From positions 41,606 to 105,605 of the forward strand of contig JAHIUS010000021.1 in NCBI GenBank assembly GCA_018816885.1: a stretch of DNA of 64,000 nucleotides, given 5' to 3'. The stretch comes from Patescibacteria group bacterium. Lineage in GTDB: Bacteria > Patescibacteriota > Gracilibacteria > UBA1369 > UBA12470. The notes beneath the pieces are model-generated. The model saw nothing but the letters and a program-made list of their open reading frames with translations, had not been told where the DNA came from and made no database searches. The position numbers and the translations under genes are program-made. The first letter of the stretch is position 1, and every line of letters starts with the position of its first letter. This document shows positions 18,545 through 28,647 of the stretch, piece after piece.

Positions 18545-19843
18545 TTAAACATTCCCGAGCCCCCCCCCACTCTCATTCGCCTCCTTAACCATCTCCGCAA
18601 CCTTCTTATATCCATGCTCAGGGATAAGTAGGGTAGCTTCAGCAAGACTGCCGTCATATAACTCGGCAATCCTTTCCTCATTGGCTCGAATCCCGGCAAT
18701 ACACTTTTCTCGCACCATCTCGAACCCGTTACCAAGAATCCGCACAGCCATAGTCAGATTAAACATAATCAAAGGAGCGTTCCAATTAAGCTCGAACTCC
18801 CCGTTCTGAGCCGCGCAAGCAACAGTCTGATCAGCCCCGATAACCTGGGCGCAAATCATACTCATACATTCCGGGATCGACGGATTAATCTTACCCGGCA
18901 TAATCGAAGAACCTGGTTGCGCATTAGGAAGAGTAATCTCCATTAGCCCTGCACGAGGTCCGCTGCTCATAAGTCGCAAATCGTCCATAATTCTTCTCAT
19001 TTCGATTGCCAAATTCCGCAAAGCACCGGATAGACGAGTGAAAGCCTGCATACTGTTATTGGTTGTTGTCAGATTCGGAGCCGCTTTCAGTTCGAGCCCT
19101 GTTAGATCGGAAAGCTCTTTCAAAACCTCTTCTTGAAAGTCCTCGTGAGCGTTTATGCCCGTTCCGACCGCCGTTGCTCCTATTCCGAGCTTTTTGAGCT
19201 CTGAGAAAGCCTGTTTGCATTCTTGGAGGCAGTTTTCGAGAGCCTGTCCGTAGGATGAAAACTCCTGCCCGAGCGTAATCGGTACCGCGTCTTGGAGGTG
19301 TGTTCTGCCAACCTTTTTTATGTGATTCCACTCTTTGGATTTTTTATTAAAAGCTTCCACCAAAGCTGCAAGTTCCTGCACAAAAAACTTGTTCACAAAC
19401 AGGAGTGCAAGACGAGTAGCGGTTGGAATAACATCATTAGAAGATTGCCCCTTATTGACATGGTCGTTCGGATGAATCGGATCATAAGTGCCTTTTTTAA
19501 ATCCCAAGATCTCATTAGCCCTATTCGCAATAATCTCATTAGCATTCATATTGTAAGAAGTACCCGCACCTGCCTGGAAGACATCGAGAGAGAACTCATG
19601 ATCGAACTTACCTTCAGAAAACTCCTCAGCAGCCTGAATAATAGCCTCCTTCTCGGGCAATCCCTCAAGACGAGCATTTGCTCGAGCAGCCGCAAGTTTA
19701 ATGTATCCGAGCGCTTTGCGGAACTCTTCCGGAGCGGTCATCCCGCTAATCTGAAAATTTTGCGCTGCTCTGGCAGTAAAAGCTCCAAAGTAAGCATCTT
19801 TGGGAACCTCAACTTGACCGAGAGCATCTTCCTCAGTCCTCAT
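18545..19843 (-). CDS. Class II fumarase/aspartate ammonia-lyase family
   Basis: GSSIMPGKINPS signature, HPNDHVNKGQSSNDVIPTA, AGAGTSYNMNANE; FumC versus AspA not resolved. Confidence 0.93.
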   Translation of the reverse strand: MRTEEDALGQVEVPKDAYFGAFTARAAQNFQISGMTAPEEFRKALGYIKLAAARANARLEGLPEKEAIIQAAEEFSEGKFDHEFSLDVFQAGAGTSYNMNANEIIANRANEILGFKKGTYDPIHPNDHVNKGQSSNDVIPTATRLALLFVNKFFVQELAALVEAFNKKSKEWNHIKKVGRTHLQDAVPITLGQEFSSYGQALENCLQECKQAFSELKKLGIGATAVGTGINAHEDFQEEVLKELSDLTGLELKAAPNLTTTNNSMQAFTRLSGALRNLAIEMRRIMDDLRLMSSGPRAGLMEITLPNAQPGSSIMPGKINPSIPECMSMICAQVIGADQTVACAAQNGEFELNWNAPLIMFNLTMAVRILGNGFEMVREKCIAGIRANEERIAELYDGSLAEATLLIPEHGYKKVAEMVKEANESGGGLGNV

Positions 19844-19873
19844 GTATCGGAAAAATTAAAGACAAACGAGATT

Positions 19874-20482
19874 TTAACACTTAAACCCGATACAAACAAC
19901 ATAAATTTCCTTACTTGTCGACCTCACCGCATCCGGCTTAAAAACATGCACCTCTCGGAAACAATCCCGAGCATTATTCGTAAATCTTTTCAGCTCATTA
20001 CTGTTAAAAATCTTAAAAACCGCATTCCCATCATCCCTCAAACACTTTTTGGCAACCTGAAGAGCCCTGAGTTCCAGATCAACACTCTCTTCGTTATCCA
20101 AAAACTTAATCCCGGTAGTATTCGGCATCAGGTCGGAAGTCACAACATCGAACTTCCCCTTGGGTTTATAATCAAAGATATCCGCAACAATCGTGGAGAC
20201 CCCCTCTATGGGTTCAATTTCCTTCAAATCCATCCCGACAGCCTCAGCTCCAATCTCATTAAGAACTTGCAGAAAGCTTCCGGGAGCCGCCCCAAGATCC
20301 AGAACCTTATCCCCGCGCCTGACAATAGGGTATTTCCGCAAAATATCCTTCAGTTTATAGGCGCTTCTGGCCCTGTAGCCGTGAGCCTTTGCCTGCTTGA
20401 AGTAGGGGTCTTGAACCTTGTAATGTGCTTCCGTTTTTTTAGGATTGCTTCGTCTAGAGCGGCCTTTTTTTCGGGGTGCCAT
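19874..20482 (-). CDS. rlmE: FtsJ/RlmE-type 23S rRNA 2'-O-methyltransferase
   Basis: YRARSAYKLKDI, VLDLGAAPGSFLQVL, VTSDLMPNTTG, VFKIF. Confidence 0.9.
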   Translation of the reverse strand: MAPRKKGRSRRSNPKKTEAHYKVQDPYFKQAKAHGYRARSAYKLKDILRKYPIVRRGDKVLDLGAAPGSFLQVLNEIGAEAVGMDLKEIEPIEGVSTIVADIFDYKPKGKFDVVTSDLMPNTTGIKFLDNEESVDLELRALQVAKKCLRDDGNAVFKIFNSNELKRFTNNARDCFREVHVFKPDAVRSTSKEIYVVCIGFKC

Positions 20483-21074
20483 TTTTGCGTGGATATTTAG
20501 ATGATAAAGACTTTGTTTTCCTGAAAATCAATAAAACTCGCTCATAATGATGAATTTTTTCAAGCTCAAACCCCAAGATTTCAATCGCATTTTTGGCCTC
20601 CTCAAGCTCTTGTAAGTATTTTGACCCCTTATAAGCGATAAAAAGCCCTCCGGGCCGAATAAACCCCGCAGCAAGCTCAAGTAGAACGGGTAGGGGAGCC
20701 AAAGCGCGCGCAGTCGCAGCGTCGAAAACCTCCCTCATCTCATGTCCGAGCTCTTCAGCCCTTCCGCAAACAACATCGACATTAGATAGCTCAAGTTCTT
20801 TCGCCATAATATCAACAGAATCACACTTCTTTCGGACAGAATCGATCAATGTGAACTCAATATCGGGCTTCTCAATGGCCAAGATAAGTCCGGGCAAACC
20901 TCCTCCCGTCCCCAAATCCACAACCTTCCGAGAGTCCTCGAGGAACTGTCCCGCCTCCCAAGAGTCCATGACATGCCTCTTTATAAACTCCTCACGATCG
21001 CCGAACTTGCACAGATTTAATTTGCGATTTTCCGCTTCAAACAGATTTACGAATTGTTCAATTTTTTTGTTCAC
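20454..21074 (-). CDS. rsmG: 16S rRNA (guanine527-N7)-methyltransferase
   Basis: FEAENRKLNLCKF, VVDLGTGGGLPGLILAI, ATARALAPLPVLLELA, YKGSKY. Confidence 0.93.
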   Translation of the reverse strand: MNKKIEQFVNLFEAENRKLNLCKFGDREEFIKRHVMDSWEAGQFLEDSRKVVDLGTGGGLPGLILAIEKPDIEFTLIDSVRKKCDSVDIMAKELELSNVDVVCGRAEELGHEMREVFDAATARALAPLPVLLELAAGFIRPGGLFIAYKGSKYLQELEEAKNAIEILGFELEKIHHYERVLLIFRKTKSLSSKYPRKNGTPKKRPL

Positions 21075-21103
21075 AAGTATATGTTACGCAGAGATCTTAA
21101 CAT

Positions 21104-21133
21104 AAAAAAAGCCCTCCAAAAAGGAAGGCTTTT
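21104..21133 (-). terminator. Intrinsic terminator-like hairpin
   Basis: Minus strand AAAAGCCTTCC-TTTTT-GGAGGGCTTTTTTT, downstream of 21150..21650. Confidence 0.7.
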
Positions 21134-21149
21134 AAAAGATTGCTTGAAA

Positions 21150-21650
21150 TTATTCCTCTAGAGCTTCTTCGGCCTCCTCTTCAACTTCCTCGTCGTCGCA
21201 CTCTTCTTCGTCATCACCGTCACAAACAGCATCTTCTACAATAACAACATCTTCTTCAACAACGACAACAGCTGCGCCGATATTAACTCGGACAACAGCC
21301 TCAGTCTCTTCAACGGTAGTCTCATCGTAAGCCATAACGTAGATGTCGCATAAGCTTCCGGCAAACTTATTTAATTTATCGGTAGTAAGATTGAAGCTTG
21401 TTGCAGGCACAGCCTCAGTAGGCTTAGCGTAAGCGCTCATTAGAGCGGGACCTTGAGTGTCAAGAGTCTCCTCATCCGCGCAAACAACCCTGGAAAGGTA
21501 AGCGTTTGTTTCGAATGTTGTCGTGAAATCGATAGTATCCACCCCCGGCTCAATGTAAGAATAAGCTGGAGTTGTGAAAGTTACCGCTTGCTGAGATAGG
21601 AAACATCCGGATAAAAACAGTACTGCTAGAAGGATTGTTGCTTTTTTCAT
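21150..21650 (-). CDS. Putative lipoprotein with acidic C-terminal tail
   Basis: MKKATILLAVLFLSGC lipobox; tail DGDDEEECDDEEVEEEAEEALEE. Confidence 0.6.
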   Translation of the reverse strand: MKKATILLAVLFLSGCFLSQQAVTFTTPAYSYIEPGVDTIDFTTTFETNAYLSRVVCADEETLDTQGPALMSAYAKPTEAVPATSFNLTTDKLNKFAGSLCDIYVMAYDETTVEETEAVVRVNIGAAVVVVEEDVVIVEDAVCDGDDEEECDDEEVEEEAEEALEE

Positions 21651-21701
21651 TGTGTTTTTTGTTAAAAGATAAAAGCAGATGAACTTATAGCATAAATAAC
21701 C

Positions 21702-23462
21702 TTATTCTTCAAATAAATTCCGGCGTGAAAAATTCAGAGTTGAGGGAGTATGCTTCGGAATATAAGAAAAATCAAGATTGTTAGCCTTGTTTTCATCAGG
21801 GTACAACTCGCCAAATATCTCCTCATAGATTTCCGGTCCAAGCAGTTGCAGTCCTCTCTGAAAATAAGTAACACTTGTCTTATAAACATCGTCATAAGCC
21901 TTTTGATCACTGTAATCCAACCCGTCAAATAACTGATGAGAACCAAGATAAAGAATTAACCTCCCGAAAACAGCATTCACTTCACCATCGGAATCCAAAT
22001 ATTCGTACTGAGGATCAACATAATTATGAAGATATCTATAAGCTGACACAAAATCTCCTTTATTCAAATAATAAAAAGCCGAAATATAAAGACGTGAAAG
22101 CAATCGATTTATTTCTGCACCTGTTAATATCTTTTTCCGCATAGAGCCGTCTATGAATTTCCCAAGGAGCTCAACATCTTGAGGAGTCAATTTTCCAAGA
22201 ACTTCATCAAGATCGGGGCTTTCAGAAATAGGAGTTGCCATGCTCTCCATAATGCTAAGAACAGAGGAATTAATATTCATCACAAGCAAAAGAAAAGAGT
22301 AATCTGAAGAACTTTGTTTATTACCAATATTTTCCAGTAAAAACTTAAGCTCATCAGGGAACTGATCGGGATAATTCTCCATAATCAGTTCAGCCAAATT
22401 ATCAGCAACCAACAGGTTAAACGTATCACCATTCTGTACGAATTCGTACATGTAATCTTCAATCAACTTTTTTAGGGCGGAGAACTCATGATCAGCAACA
22501 TGAGCAGCAAAAAGTGCTGCCTGCATCTCGGAAGAAAGGCCGGGTTCATCAGGGTCGTCAATAGGAGGGATGCCAGGATTGACCCCAGCCTTTTGGAGTT
22601 GAATAGCCCTAAGTCCGGACCCAGGATGCATATTCCCAATTTCGGGGACATGCCCATAATTTTTAATCAAAAAATCTGCCACATTAAGCGTATTTAAAAT
22701 CTTTCCAATTTCCGTTTTAATCTCCTCGGTTTGCGGTTGTCGTTCAAGAAAAGTCAGAGCTGTTTCATAAGCCGTTTTCTCATCAATCAAAAGAGGAAGG
22801 TCTAAATCTTGATTGAAGCCATGCTGCGCTTCATGCGCAACTATAGATCGAAAAACATCAGCATTTTCTCCGGAAACTTCCGTCACACTGGAATCAAAGG
22901 CAACAGCTCCTTCTCCGAGATAGGAAGCGATTCGACCTCTGTCAGCAAGGCTATTTACACCGGTTAGGTTTTCCCCGAAAGCAAGGCATTTCACATGCTC
23001 CTTAATAAATTTAACCTCTTCACTCGTAAAATTCTTCCAAAACTCCTGCGGTAGCTCTTTTACCCCAAAAACAATTATATTTTCCCCAACATCATCAATC
23101 TGCTCCTGTAAATCTTCCAAAGAAATAGGAGGGGGACTGTGTTCGAAAAACTTCTGAGTGGTATAAGCGGTCAGTACACTCTCTCGAATCTCATCAGGAG
23201 AATCGGTTCGGATAGCGGGATTCCAGAATAAAGTGTCGCGCTCTTGATCGGATGAGCCGAGAACATGCAGAATTCTTGAGCCGTCAACCTTAATCTCTTC
23301 TCGTTTTTTGAAACCCTGAATGGCTCCGAAAGTTGCAGCTGCAACAGCAAGAGTGATAACTGCTTTCCCAATAAAAGCATTTCGGCGAGCTCGTTTCTTC
23401 TCAACCCACGATGCAACGAAATACTCGTCTTGACTGTCGAATTGTCTGGTTTTTAAAGCCAT
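21702..23462 (-). CDS. Membrane-anchored protein with HEXXH metallopeptidase-like motif
   Basis: TM KAVITLAVAAATFGAIQGF; VAHEAQHGFNQDLDLPLLIDEKTAYE, an HEXXH with downstream Glu. Confidence 0.6.
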   Translation of the reverse strand: MALKTRQFDSQDEYFVASWVEKKRARRNAFIGKAVITLAVAAATFGAIQGFKKREEIKVDGSRILHVLGSSDQERDTLFWNPAIRTDSPDEIRESVLTAYTTQKFFEHSPPPISLEDLQEQIDDVGENIIVFGVKELPQEFWKNFTSEEVKFIKEHVKCLAFGENLTGVNSLADRGRIASYLGEGAVAFDSSVTEVSGENADVFRSIVAHEAQHGFNQDLDLPLLIDEKTAYETALTFLERQPQTEEIKTEIGKILNTLNVADFLIKNYGHVPEIGNMHPGSGLRAIQLQKAGVNPGIPPIDDPDEPGLSSEMQAALFAAHVADHEFSALKKLIEDYMYEFVQNGDTFNLLVADNLAELIMENYPDQFPDELKFLLENIGNKQSSSDYSFLLLVMNINSSVLSIMESMATPISESPDLDEVLGKLTPQDVELLGKFIDGSMRKKILTGAEINRLLSRLYISAFYYLNKGDFVSAYRYLHNYVDPQYEYLDSDGEVNAVFGRLILYLGSHQLFDGLDYSDQKAYDDVYKTSVTYFQRGLQLLGPEIYEEIFGELYPDENKANNLDFSYIPKHTPSTLNFSRRNLFEE

Positions 23463-23501
23463 AGAGGCGTATCATGCCAGAAAACCCGAAAAAGTCAACC
23501 T

Positions 23502-25370
23502 CTATTCTTCGTCCTCCTCGGGAACCAGCTCTAATCTGTACTCACCGGCACGACTCTCCTCACGAGGCTCAAAAGGAGGAATATCACGTGTTGGACGCTT
23601 TGTTTCAGAGTAAGGCGGTGCAAACATCAATTCAGGAGCAAGGTTGTATCTTGGGTCAGGTTTAAGCTCTATTACCGGAGGTTCCTCTAGCAATCGTTCA
23701 AGATCAAAATATCGAAGCCCAACAGCCACTCCGGACGCAATAGGCAATAGAGCTTTACGAAGGTCGATCTGCGCCCAGTGGTTCAAGATTTCCTGAGCAG
23801 TCAATTGACGACCGTCCTCACCCGGTTTGTTACTGTAAGCATAGCGAGCATATTCCATATTCAAGTGAGCAGGATGATCCAATACATCTCTCATATCTCC
23901 TCCACTTTCAAGCAAAAAATACCCATGCTCACTCATCGCAGCATCCAATTTAGCAAGCTCTTGGTGATATGCAAGTCTGCCTTTTGGCATCGGAGCGATA
24001 GAAAGATTTCTTCCATAAGATCGTTCTGTAACTATGACACTTGGGATTTCCCAACTTTTCCTAAAAGTATCAAACCCTTGAAGAAGCTTGAGCTGCTCCG
24101 GACTCATCTCCTCAAACTGAGTTTCCCAATCAACAGAAAGAGGCTCTCTGTCGTTTTCCAGCCAGGCAAGTACCACCATTTGAGCAATAGGATGAAGCTT
24201 TTCAAGCTGACTCACATCCTCAAAAGGCTCTTCTCCAAGTTCTTTAGCCAATTCAACCTCAATATGGTGTGGCAAAATATGTCCTAATTGATTGTTGTAC
24301 CATCTGTGAAAAGGTCCCAACTTAACCTTTATTCGTCCGAATTCATTATCTTCATAATTGTTAGGGCCAAAAAATTGATAGACAAACCCTTGAATATTTG
24401 ATTCCTGTCCGTGAAAAGCAGGAATGTCACGATAGCCGTTTCTCATCATTCGCGGCTGATCATGGACATTCTTGTCATATAGCTCCACTTTGCGCTGCAA
24501 TCTTTGTTCAATCTCTTGAAGAACAAGTACATTAAAAAGAGTATCGTAAGGATTTTTTTGACCTATGCCCATCTGAGCATCAGGGTTTTGATAATAAGTT
24601 TCATCAGCAGTTATGCCGCCGGTTTCATGCCCAAAAATAAAAGGAGTTGGCCCCTCGCGAGAAGCGGTTCCTTCCTGATCAAGATCATCATTGATATCAT
24701 GAGCTGTCGGTTCAAATTGTCGACTTTGAGTGGCACGAAGTTCGGTATCAATAAGCGCAGTAATATATAGCCAATCCCGCATCAATCCTTGGTTCTTTTC
24801 ATATCGGATTTGCCTCCAAAGCTCGTCTTCAAGATGCTGAAGTTTCTCTACTTTTCGATCTGTATCTTGAATTTCGAGGATTTTCTCCAGTTTTGCCTGA
24901 AGTGTCTGTGTCGCTTCTCCCAAAAATGGATTCTGTGCATCCTGAAGCACTCGATTCATAACTTTCACAAGAGCTTGATTTTTTACCGCAATAGCTTCAA
25001 GTTTTTTATTATATTCTAATTCGAAATCTTCCAAAGAAGCCCCAAAAACCATAGGGTTCTCTTCCAAAATAAATGTTTCAATCTCTTTTTCCCACGCCTC
25101 TAAATAATCGTGCTCATAAACACCTTCTACCCATTCACGCAGATAAGTTTGCATGAGACCCCTCGATTCTGTTCGCTTAGTTTCAATGTAATTGATCCAA
25201 TATTCCGAAATAGCTTCAGTTCGCTGGCGAATTTCCTCCTGAAGATTGTCGGTACGATCGCCAACATCTTGGTAATCGGCCTCCTGAGCGTAAGCGACTC
25301 CGGCAACAGCTGCAGCTAGAGCACCAATCAGGCTAAAAGCATCGCGTCGTGAAGGATTTTCTAAATCCAT
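23502..25370 (-). CDS. Large secreted hypothetical protein with twin-arginine-like N-terminus
   Basis: MDLENPSRRDAFSLIGALAAAVAGVAYAQEA; 622 aa. Confidence 0.6.
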   Translation of the reverse strand: MDLENPSRRDAFSLIGALAAAVAGVAYAQEADYQDVGDRTDNLQEEIRQRTEAISEYWINYIETKRTESRGLMQTYLREWVEGVYEHDYLEAWEKEIETFILEENPMVFGASLEDFELEYNKKLEAIAVKNQALVKVMNRVLQDAQNPFLGEATQTLQAKLEKILEIQDTDRKVEKLQHLEDELWRQIRYEKNQGLMRDWLYITALIDTELRATQSRQFEPTAHDINDDLDQEGTASREGPTPFIFGHETGGITADETYYQNPDAQMGIGQKNPYDTLFNVLVLQEIEQRLQRKVELYDKNVHDQPRMMRNGYRDIPAFHGQESNIQGFVYQFFGPNNYEDNEFGRIKVKLGPFHRWYNNQLGHILPHHIEVELAKELGEEPFEDVSQLEKLHPIAQMVVLAWLENDREPLSVDWETQFEEMSPEQLKLLQGFDTFRKSWEIPSVIVTERSYGRNLSIAPMPKGRLAYHQELAKLDAAMSEHGYFLLESGGDMRDVLDHPAHLNMEYARYAYSNKPGEDGRQLTAQEILNHWAQIDLRKALLPIASGVAVGLRYFDLERLLEEPPVIELKPDPRYNLAPELMFAPPYSETKRPTRDIPPFEPREESRAGEYRLELVPEEDEE

Positions 25371-25422
25371 AATTTTTTTATTAAAATCGAGGATCGAATA
25401 GTACCATCAAAGCTTGCTCTGG

Positions 25423-26115
25423 TCAAAGCATAATCCGCCCCAAAACCGCAATAGGAGCCGTTTCAGTTCGCAGGATTCTTTTACCCAGATTAAAAAGATC
25501 CCCATCAAATTGAGCAGCCTCTTCTTCTGTTATTCCGCCCTCAGGCCCAATAAAAAGAGAAATTTCATCCCCAAACTGGATATCCGACAAAGTTAGCTCG
25601 CATTCGCCTTCATAAGCCATAATTTTCAGACCGGGAGCTGTCGCAACAGCCTCTTCAAAAGAAACAATATTTCCAAGTTCGGGAATCACGGTCCCGCCGC
25701 ACTGCTCGCAAGCCTCGATCATAATATTCTGAAGTCGATCTTGCTTCGGTAATTCCTTGAATTTAGTTTCGGAGCGACTGAATTTAACAGGATGAAAGCT
25801 CGCGACCCCCAGTTCGGTCCCTTTTTTCAAAACCTCCTCAAACTTGGCCATTTTATTCGGAACAGCTTGATAAAGATGAACCTTAATCTTGCGCTCAGCA
25901 TTGCCGGAAACAGCAGAAAGAACAGAAACAACTACTTGTTTCTTCTCGACATCTCGAATCTCGCACACGAATTCCAGATCGGACTGCCCATCGAAAAGAG
26001 CAATCTTATCTCCAACCTGCATCCGCAGCACACGCCCGATTTGATGAGCTTGTTGATCTGTTAATTCGACCTTTTGGCCGATTTTTAGTGATTTTTCCGT
26101 ATAAAATCTATGCAT
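25423..26115 (-). CDS. rsmE: 16S rRNA (uracil1498-N3)-methyltransferase
   Basis: RVLRMQVGD, LYQAVPNKMAKFEEVLKKGTELGV, FIGPEGGITEEE, LGKRILRTETAPI. Confidence 0.95.
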   Translation of the reverse strand: MHRFYTEKSLKIGQKVELTDQQAHQIGRVLRMQVGDKIALFDGQSDLEFVCEIRDVEKKQVVVSVLSAVSGNAERKIKVHLYQAVPNKMAKFEEVLKKGTELGVASFHPVKFSRSETKFKELPKQDRLQNIMIEACEQCGGTVIPELGNIVSFEEAVATAPGLKIMAYEGECELTLSDIQFGDEISLFIGPEGGITEEEAAQFDGDLFNLGKRILRTETAPIAVLGRIML

Positions 26116-27791
26116 TTTTGGCAGTTAAGAATATTTTCAGGCTGAAGCCAGCCTCGATGAGCCATAGCAATACCATACTCGATAAATTCGAGATGTGAAG
26201 CGCTGTGTGAATCTGTCCCCAAAGAAACCATAACACCCATATCGCGCGCCGCCCGGAGATGCTTGGTATCAAGATCGAGCCGAAATGGATTGCAGTTAAG
26301 CTCGATTGCAACTTGGGCCTTTTTGGCGGCGCGCATTACCTTTAATAAATCAACATCATAAGCCTCTCTCATACCTGTTAATTTGCCGGTAGGGTGGGCG
26401 AGAAGTGTCACAAATGGATTTTGAATCGCTTTAATGATCCGCGTAGTTTGTTCCTTCTCGGGGAGCTGAAAATACGTATGAACCGAAGCCACCACAATAT
26501 CCAGTTTTTCAAGAATAGAATCCGGCATATCCAGACTTCCATCTTTAAGAATATCAACCTCACATCCCTTCAGAAGCCGAAAACCCTTAAACCCTTTATT
26601 CAATTTATCGATTTCCAAAAGCTGCTTTTCAAGCCTGGGAACCTCCATCCCATGAGCAACCTTAACAGATTGAGAATGATCGGTAATCGCCAGATATTTG
26701 TACCCTCGAGCCTGTGCCGCTTCCGCCATTTCCGCAAGAGAACTCTTCCCGTCGCTCCAATCCGTATGCGAATGCAAATCTCCCTGGATATCCGACTCCT
26801 CAAGCGGTTTAAACCGAGGATTTTTCTTCATAAATTCAATCTCCCCGGTGTCCTCCCTCATCTCCGGAATTATGTAAGGCAGCCCGATTTTTTTAAAAAT
26901 CTCATCCTCCGTCTTCCCGGCAACGCTCTTTTTCCCCTTAAAAACTCCATACTCATTGATTTTCATGCCCTTCTTTTGAGCAATCTTACGAGTCGCGATA
27001 TTATGAGCTTTTGAACCTGTAAAATAGTAAAGAGCCGCCCCGAAACTTTCCTCCGGAACAACTCTCAAATCAACCTGAATCCCACTTTCCAAAATAACAG
27101 TAGCCTTCGTATCGCCCTTAGCCTCGACGTGAGCAACCCCCGGCATATCACAGAAATCACCAATGATTTTAGGAGAACCGCAGGCCAAAATATCGATGTC
27201 GCCGATAGTCTCAAGACGCCGCCTCAAACTTCCGGCATAAGTAGCCTTTTTCACCTTTTTATTCACCTTTAAATAATCAATAATCCCCTCAGCGATGGAA
27301 AGAGCCTGGTACATCGGCATCCTCGCTGTCAGTCGCCCGTAAGACTCAATCGCGAGCAGGACATCATCCTCGCTTTTCTCTCCCATACCCGGCAATTCTC
27401 GAAGCAAACCCCGCTTGGCCGCATCCTTGAGTTTTACAACCGAATCAATCCCGAGTTCATCAAGAAATAACTTGGTCTTCTTAGGCCCGATCCCTCGCAG
27501 CCGCAAAATATCCAAAACACCTGGCTTAATCTTCCGAACAAGATCAACATGCTTCCGGCAGTCCCCGGTCTCAAAAATCTCAATAATTTTCCCCATAAGC
27601 GCCTTCCCGATCCCCGGAATATCATCAAGTTTCTTCGGGTCATCCTCATAAATATCCCGCAAATGATAAGGATAAGTCTCAATCGTTTGCGAAGCCTGCC
27701 TATAAGCACGAATCTTGAAACGGCTATCGCCCAAAATCTCCAAAATATCGGAGGTTTCAGAGAATATTTTCGCTATCTTTTGATTTTCCAT
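26085..27791 (-). CDS. polX: DNA polymerase/3'-5' exonuclease PolX (start revised to MENQKIAKIF)
   Basis: LDDIPGIGKALMGKI HhH, GDIDILACG, C-terminal PHP domain DLHSHTDWSDGKSS, TDHSQS, LGTDSHSASHL. Confidence 0.95.
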   Translation of the reverse strand: MENQKIAKIFSETSDILEILGDSRFKIRAYRQASQTIETYPYHLRDIYEDDPKKLDDIPGIGKALMGKIIEIFETGDCRKHVDLVRKIKPGVLDILRLRGIGPKKTKLFLDELGIDSVVKLKDAAKRGLLRELPGMGEKSEDDVLLAIESYGRLTARMPMYQALSIAEGIIDYLKVNKKVKKATYAGSLRRRLETIGDIDILACGSPKIIGDFCDMPGVAHVEAKGDTKATVILESGIQVDLRVVPEESFGAALYYFTGSKAHNIATRKIAQKKGMKINEYGVFKGKKSVAGKTEDEIFKKIGLPYIIPEMREDTGEIEFMKKNPRFKPLEESDIQGDLHSHTDWSDGKSSLAEMAEAAQARGYKYLAITDHSQSVKVAHGMEVPRLEKQLLEIDKLNKGFKGFRLLKGCEVDILKDGSLDMPDSILEKLDIVVASVHTYFQLPEKEQTTRIIKAIQNPFVTLLAHPTGKLTGMREAYDVDLLKVMRAAKKAQVAIELNCNPFRLDLDTKHLRAARDMGVMVSLGTDSHSASHLEFIEYGIAMAHRGWLQPENILNCQKCIDFIRKNH

Positions 27792-27872
27792 GATTAAAGT
27801 ATAACGCGAAATTTCTTGCAAATCATCAGAAAATAAGAGAAAATACTCTCCTGACTTTTAACAAACAAAACT

Positions 27873-28562
27873 ATGAAACTTGGAAGAGCTCGCGAAATTA
27901 ACAGTAGCCTACTCGTCATTGATAACGCCAACCTATCTGGAATTGTTAATGGTGAAGAAAACTCCGACCTCGCTCAACTTGATGGGGCAGACGGTTTAAG
28001 ATTTAGAGAAAAAGATGGAATGACTGAAATAAGACCAGTTGTAGCAGAAGCATTAAGAAGAATGGAAGAACTGGATATTTCATTAGCATCTCGTGACAGA
28101 ACAGAGGTTATAGAAGATCAATATAGTGATTGGATACTCAAAGCATTAGATTTAATGGAGAGAACGGATGTCCAGTCGCTTCTTAAAAAAGGCCCGGATC
28201 CGGAAAATAATACAAGAACTAAACATGTATCACACCAAATTCAATTAGCCCATCATCTACGAGTCAAAAGGAGGTTAAGCGCCTTTTTCAGATGGAAAAT
28301 AGCAATAAATTTAAAAATGAATAAATGGATGCAAGGATTGGCAGGTTTTCCGGAATTTAGCCAAATCGAAGAGTTGCGAGATTTCCCTGAATTTAGATCA
28401 ACGGATACTCTGGAGGACATCAAGAAATTCGCAATAGAATGCTTGAAAGAAACAATGAAAGGGTCAGAAGAAGAGGTAGCATTTGCAGCAAAATGTATAG
28501 AATTAGGTTTCACCGAAATCGCGGAAATAACAGGTCTGTCATTGATGCATGCAGCGGAGTAA
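27873..28562 (+). CDS. Hypothetical protein
   Basis: 229-aa ORF, only plausible coding frame in this gap. Confidence 0.6.
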   Translation: MKLGRAREINSSLLVIDNANLSGIVNGEENSDLAQLDGADGLRFREKDGMTEIRPVVAEALRRMEELDISLASRDRTEVIEDQYSDWILKALDLMERTDVQSLLKKGPDPENNTRTKHVSHQIQLAHHLRVKRRLSAFFRWKIAINLKMNKWMQGLAGFPEFSQIEELRDFPEFRSTDTLEDIKKFAIECLKETMKGSEEEVAFAAKCIELGFTEIAEITGLSLMHAAE

Positions 28563-28647
28563 TGAAGTCCCGAGCAGAAAACTTCGGGCTTTTAAGCCTT
28601 GGGCAAATATTGTGCAATCCCATCGTCCCATTTGAAACATTCGAATT

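Noticed and set aside
19292-20500. Plus-strand ORF of 402 aa
   Set aside because: Long, but antisense to aspA/fumC-like and rlmE genes with strong family motifs; no recognisable domain of its own.
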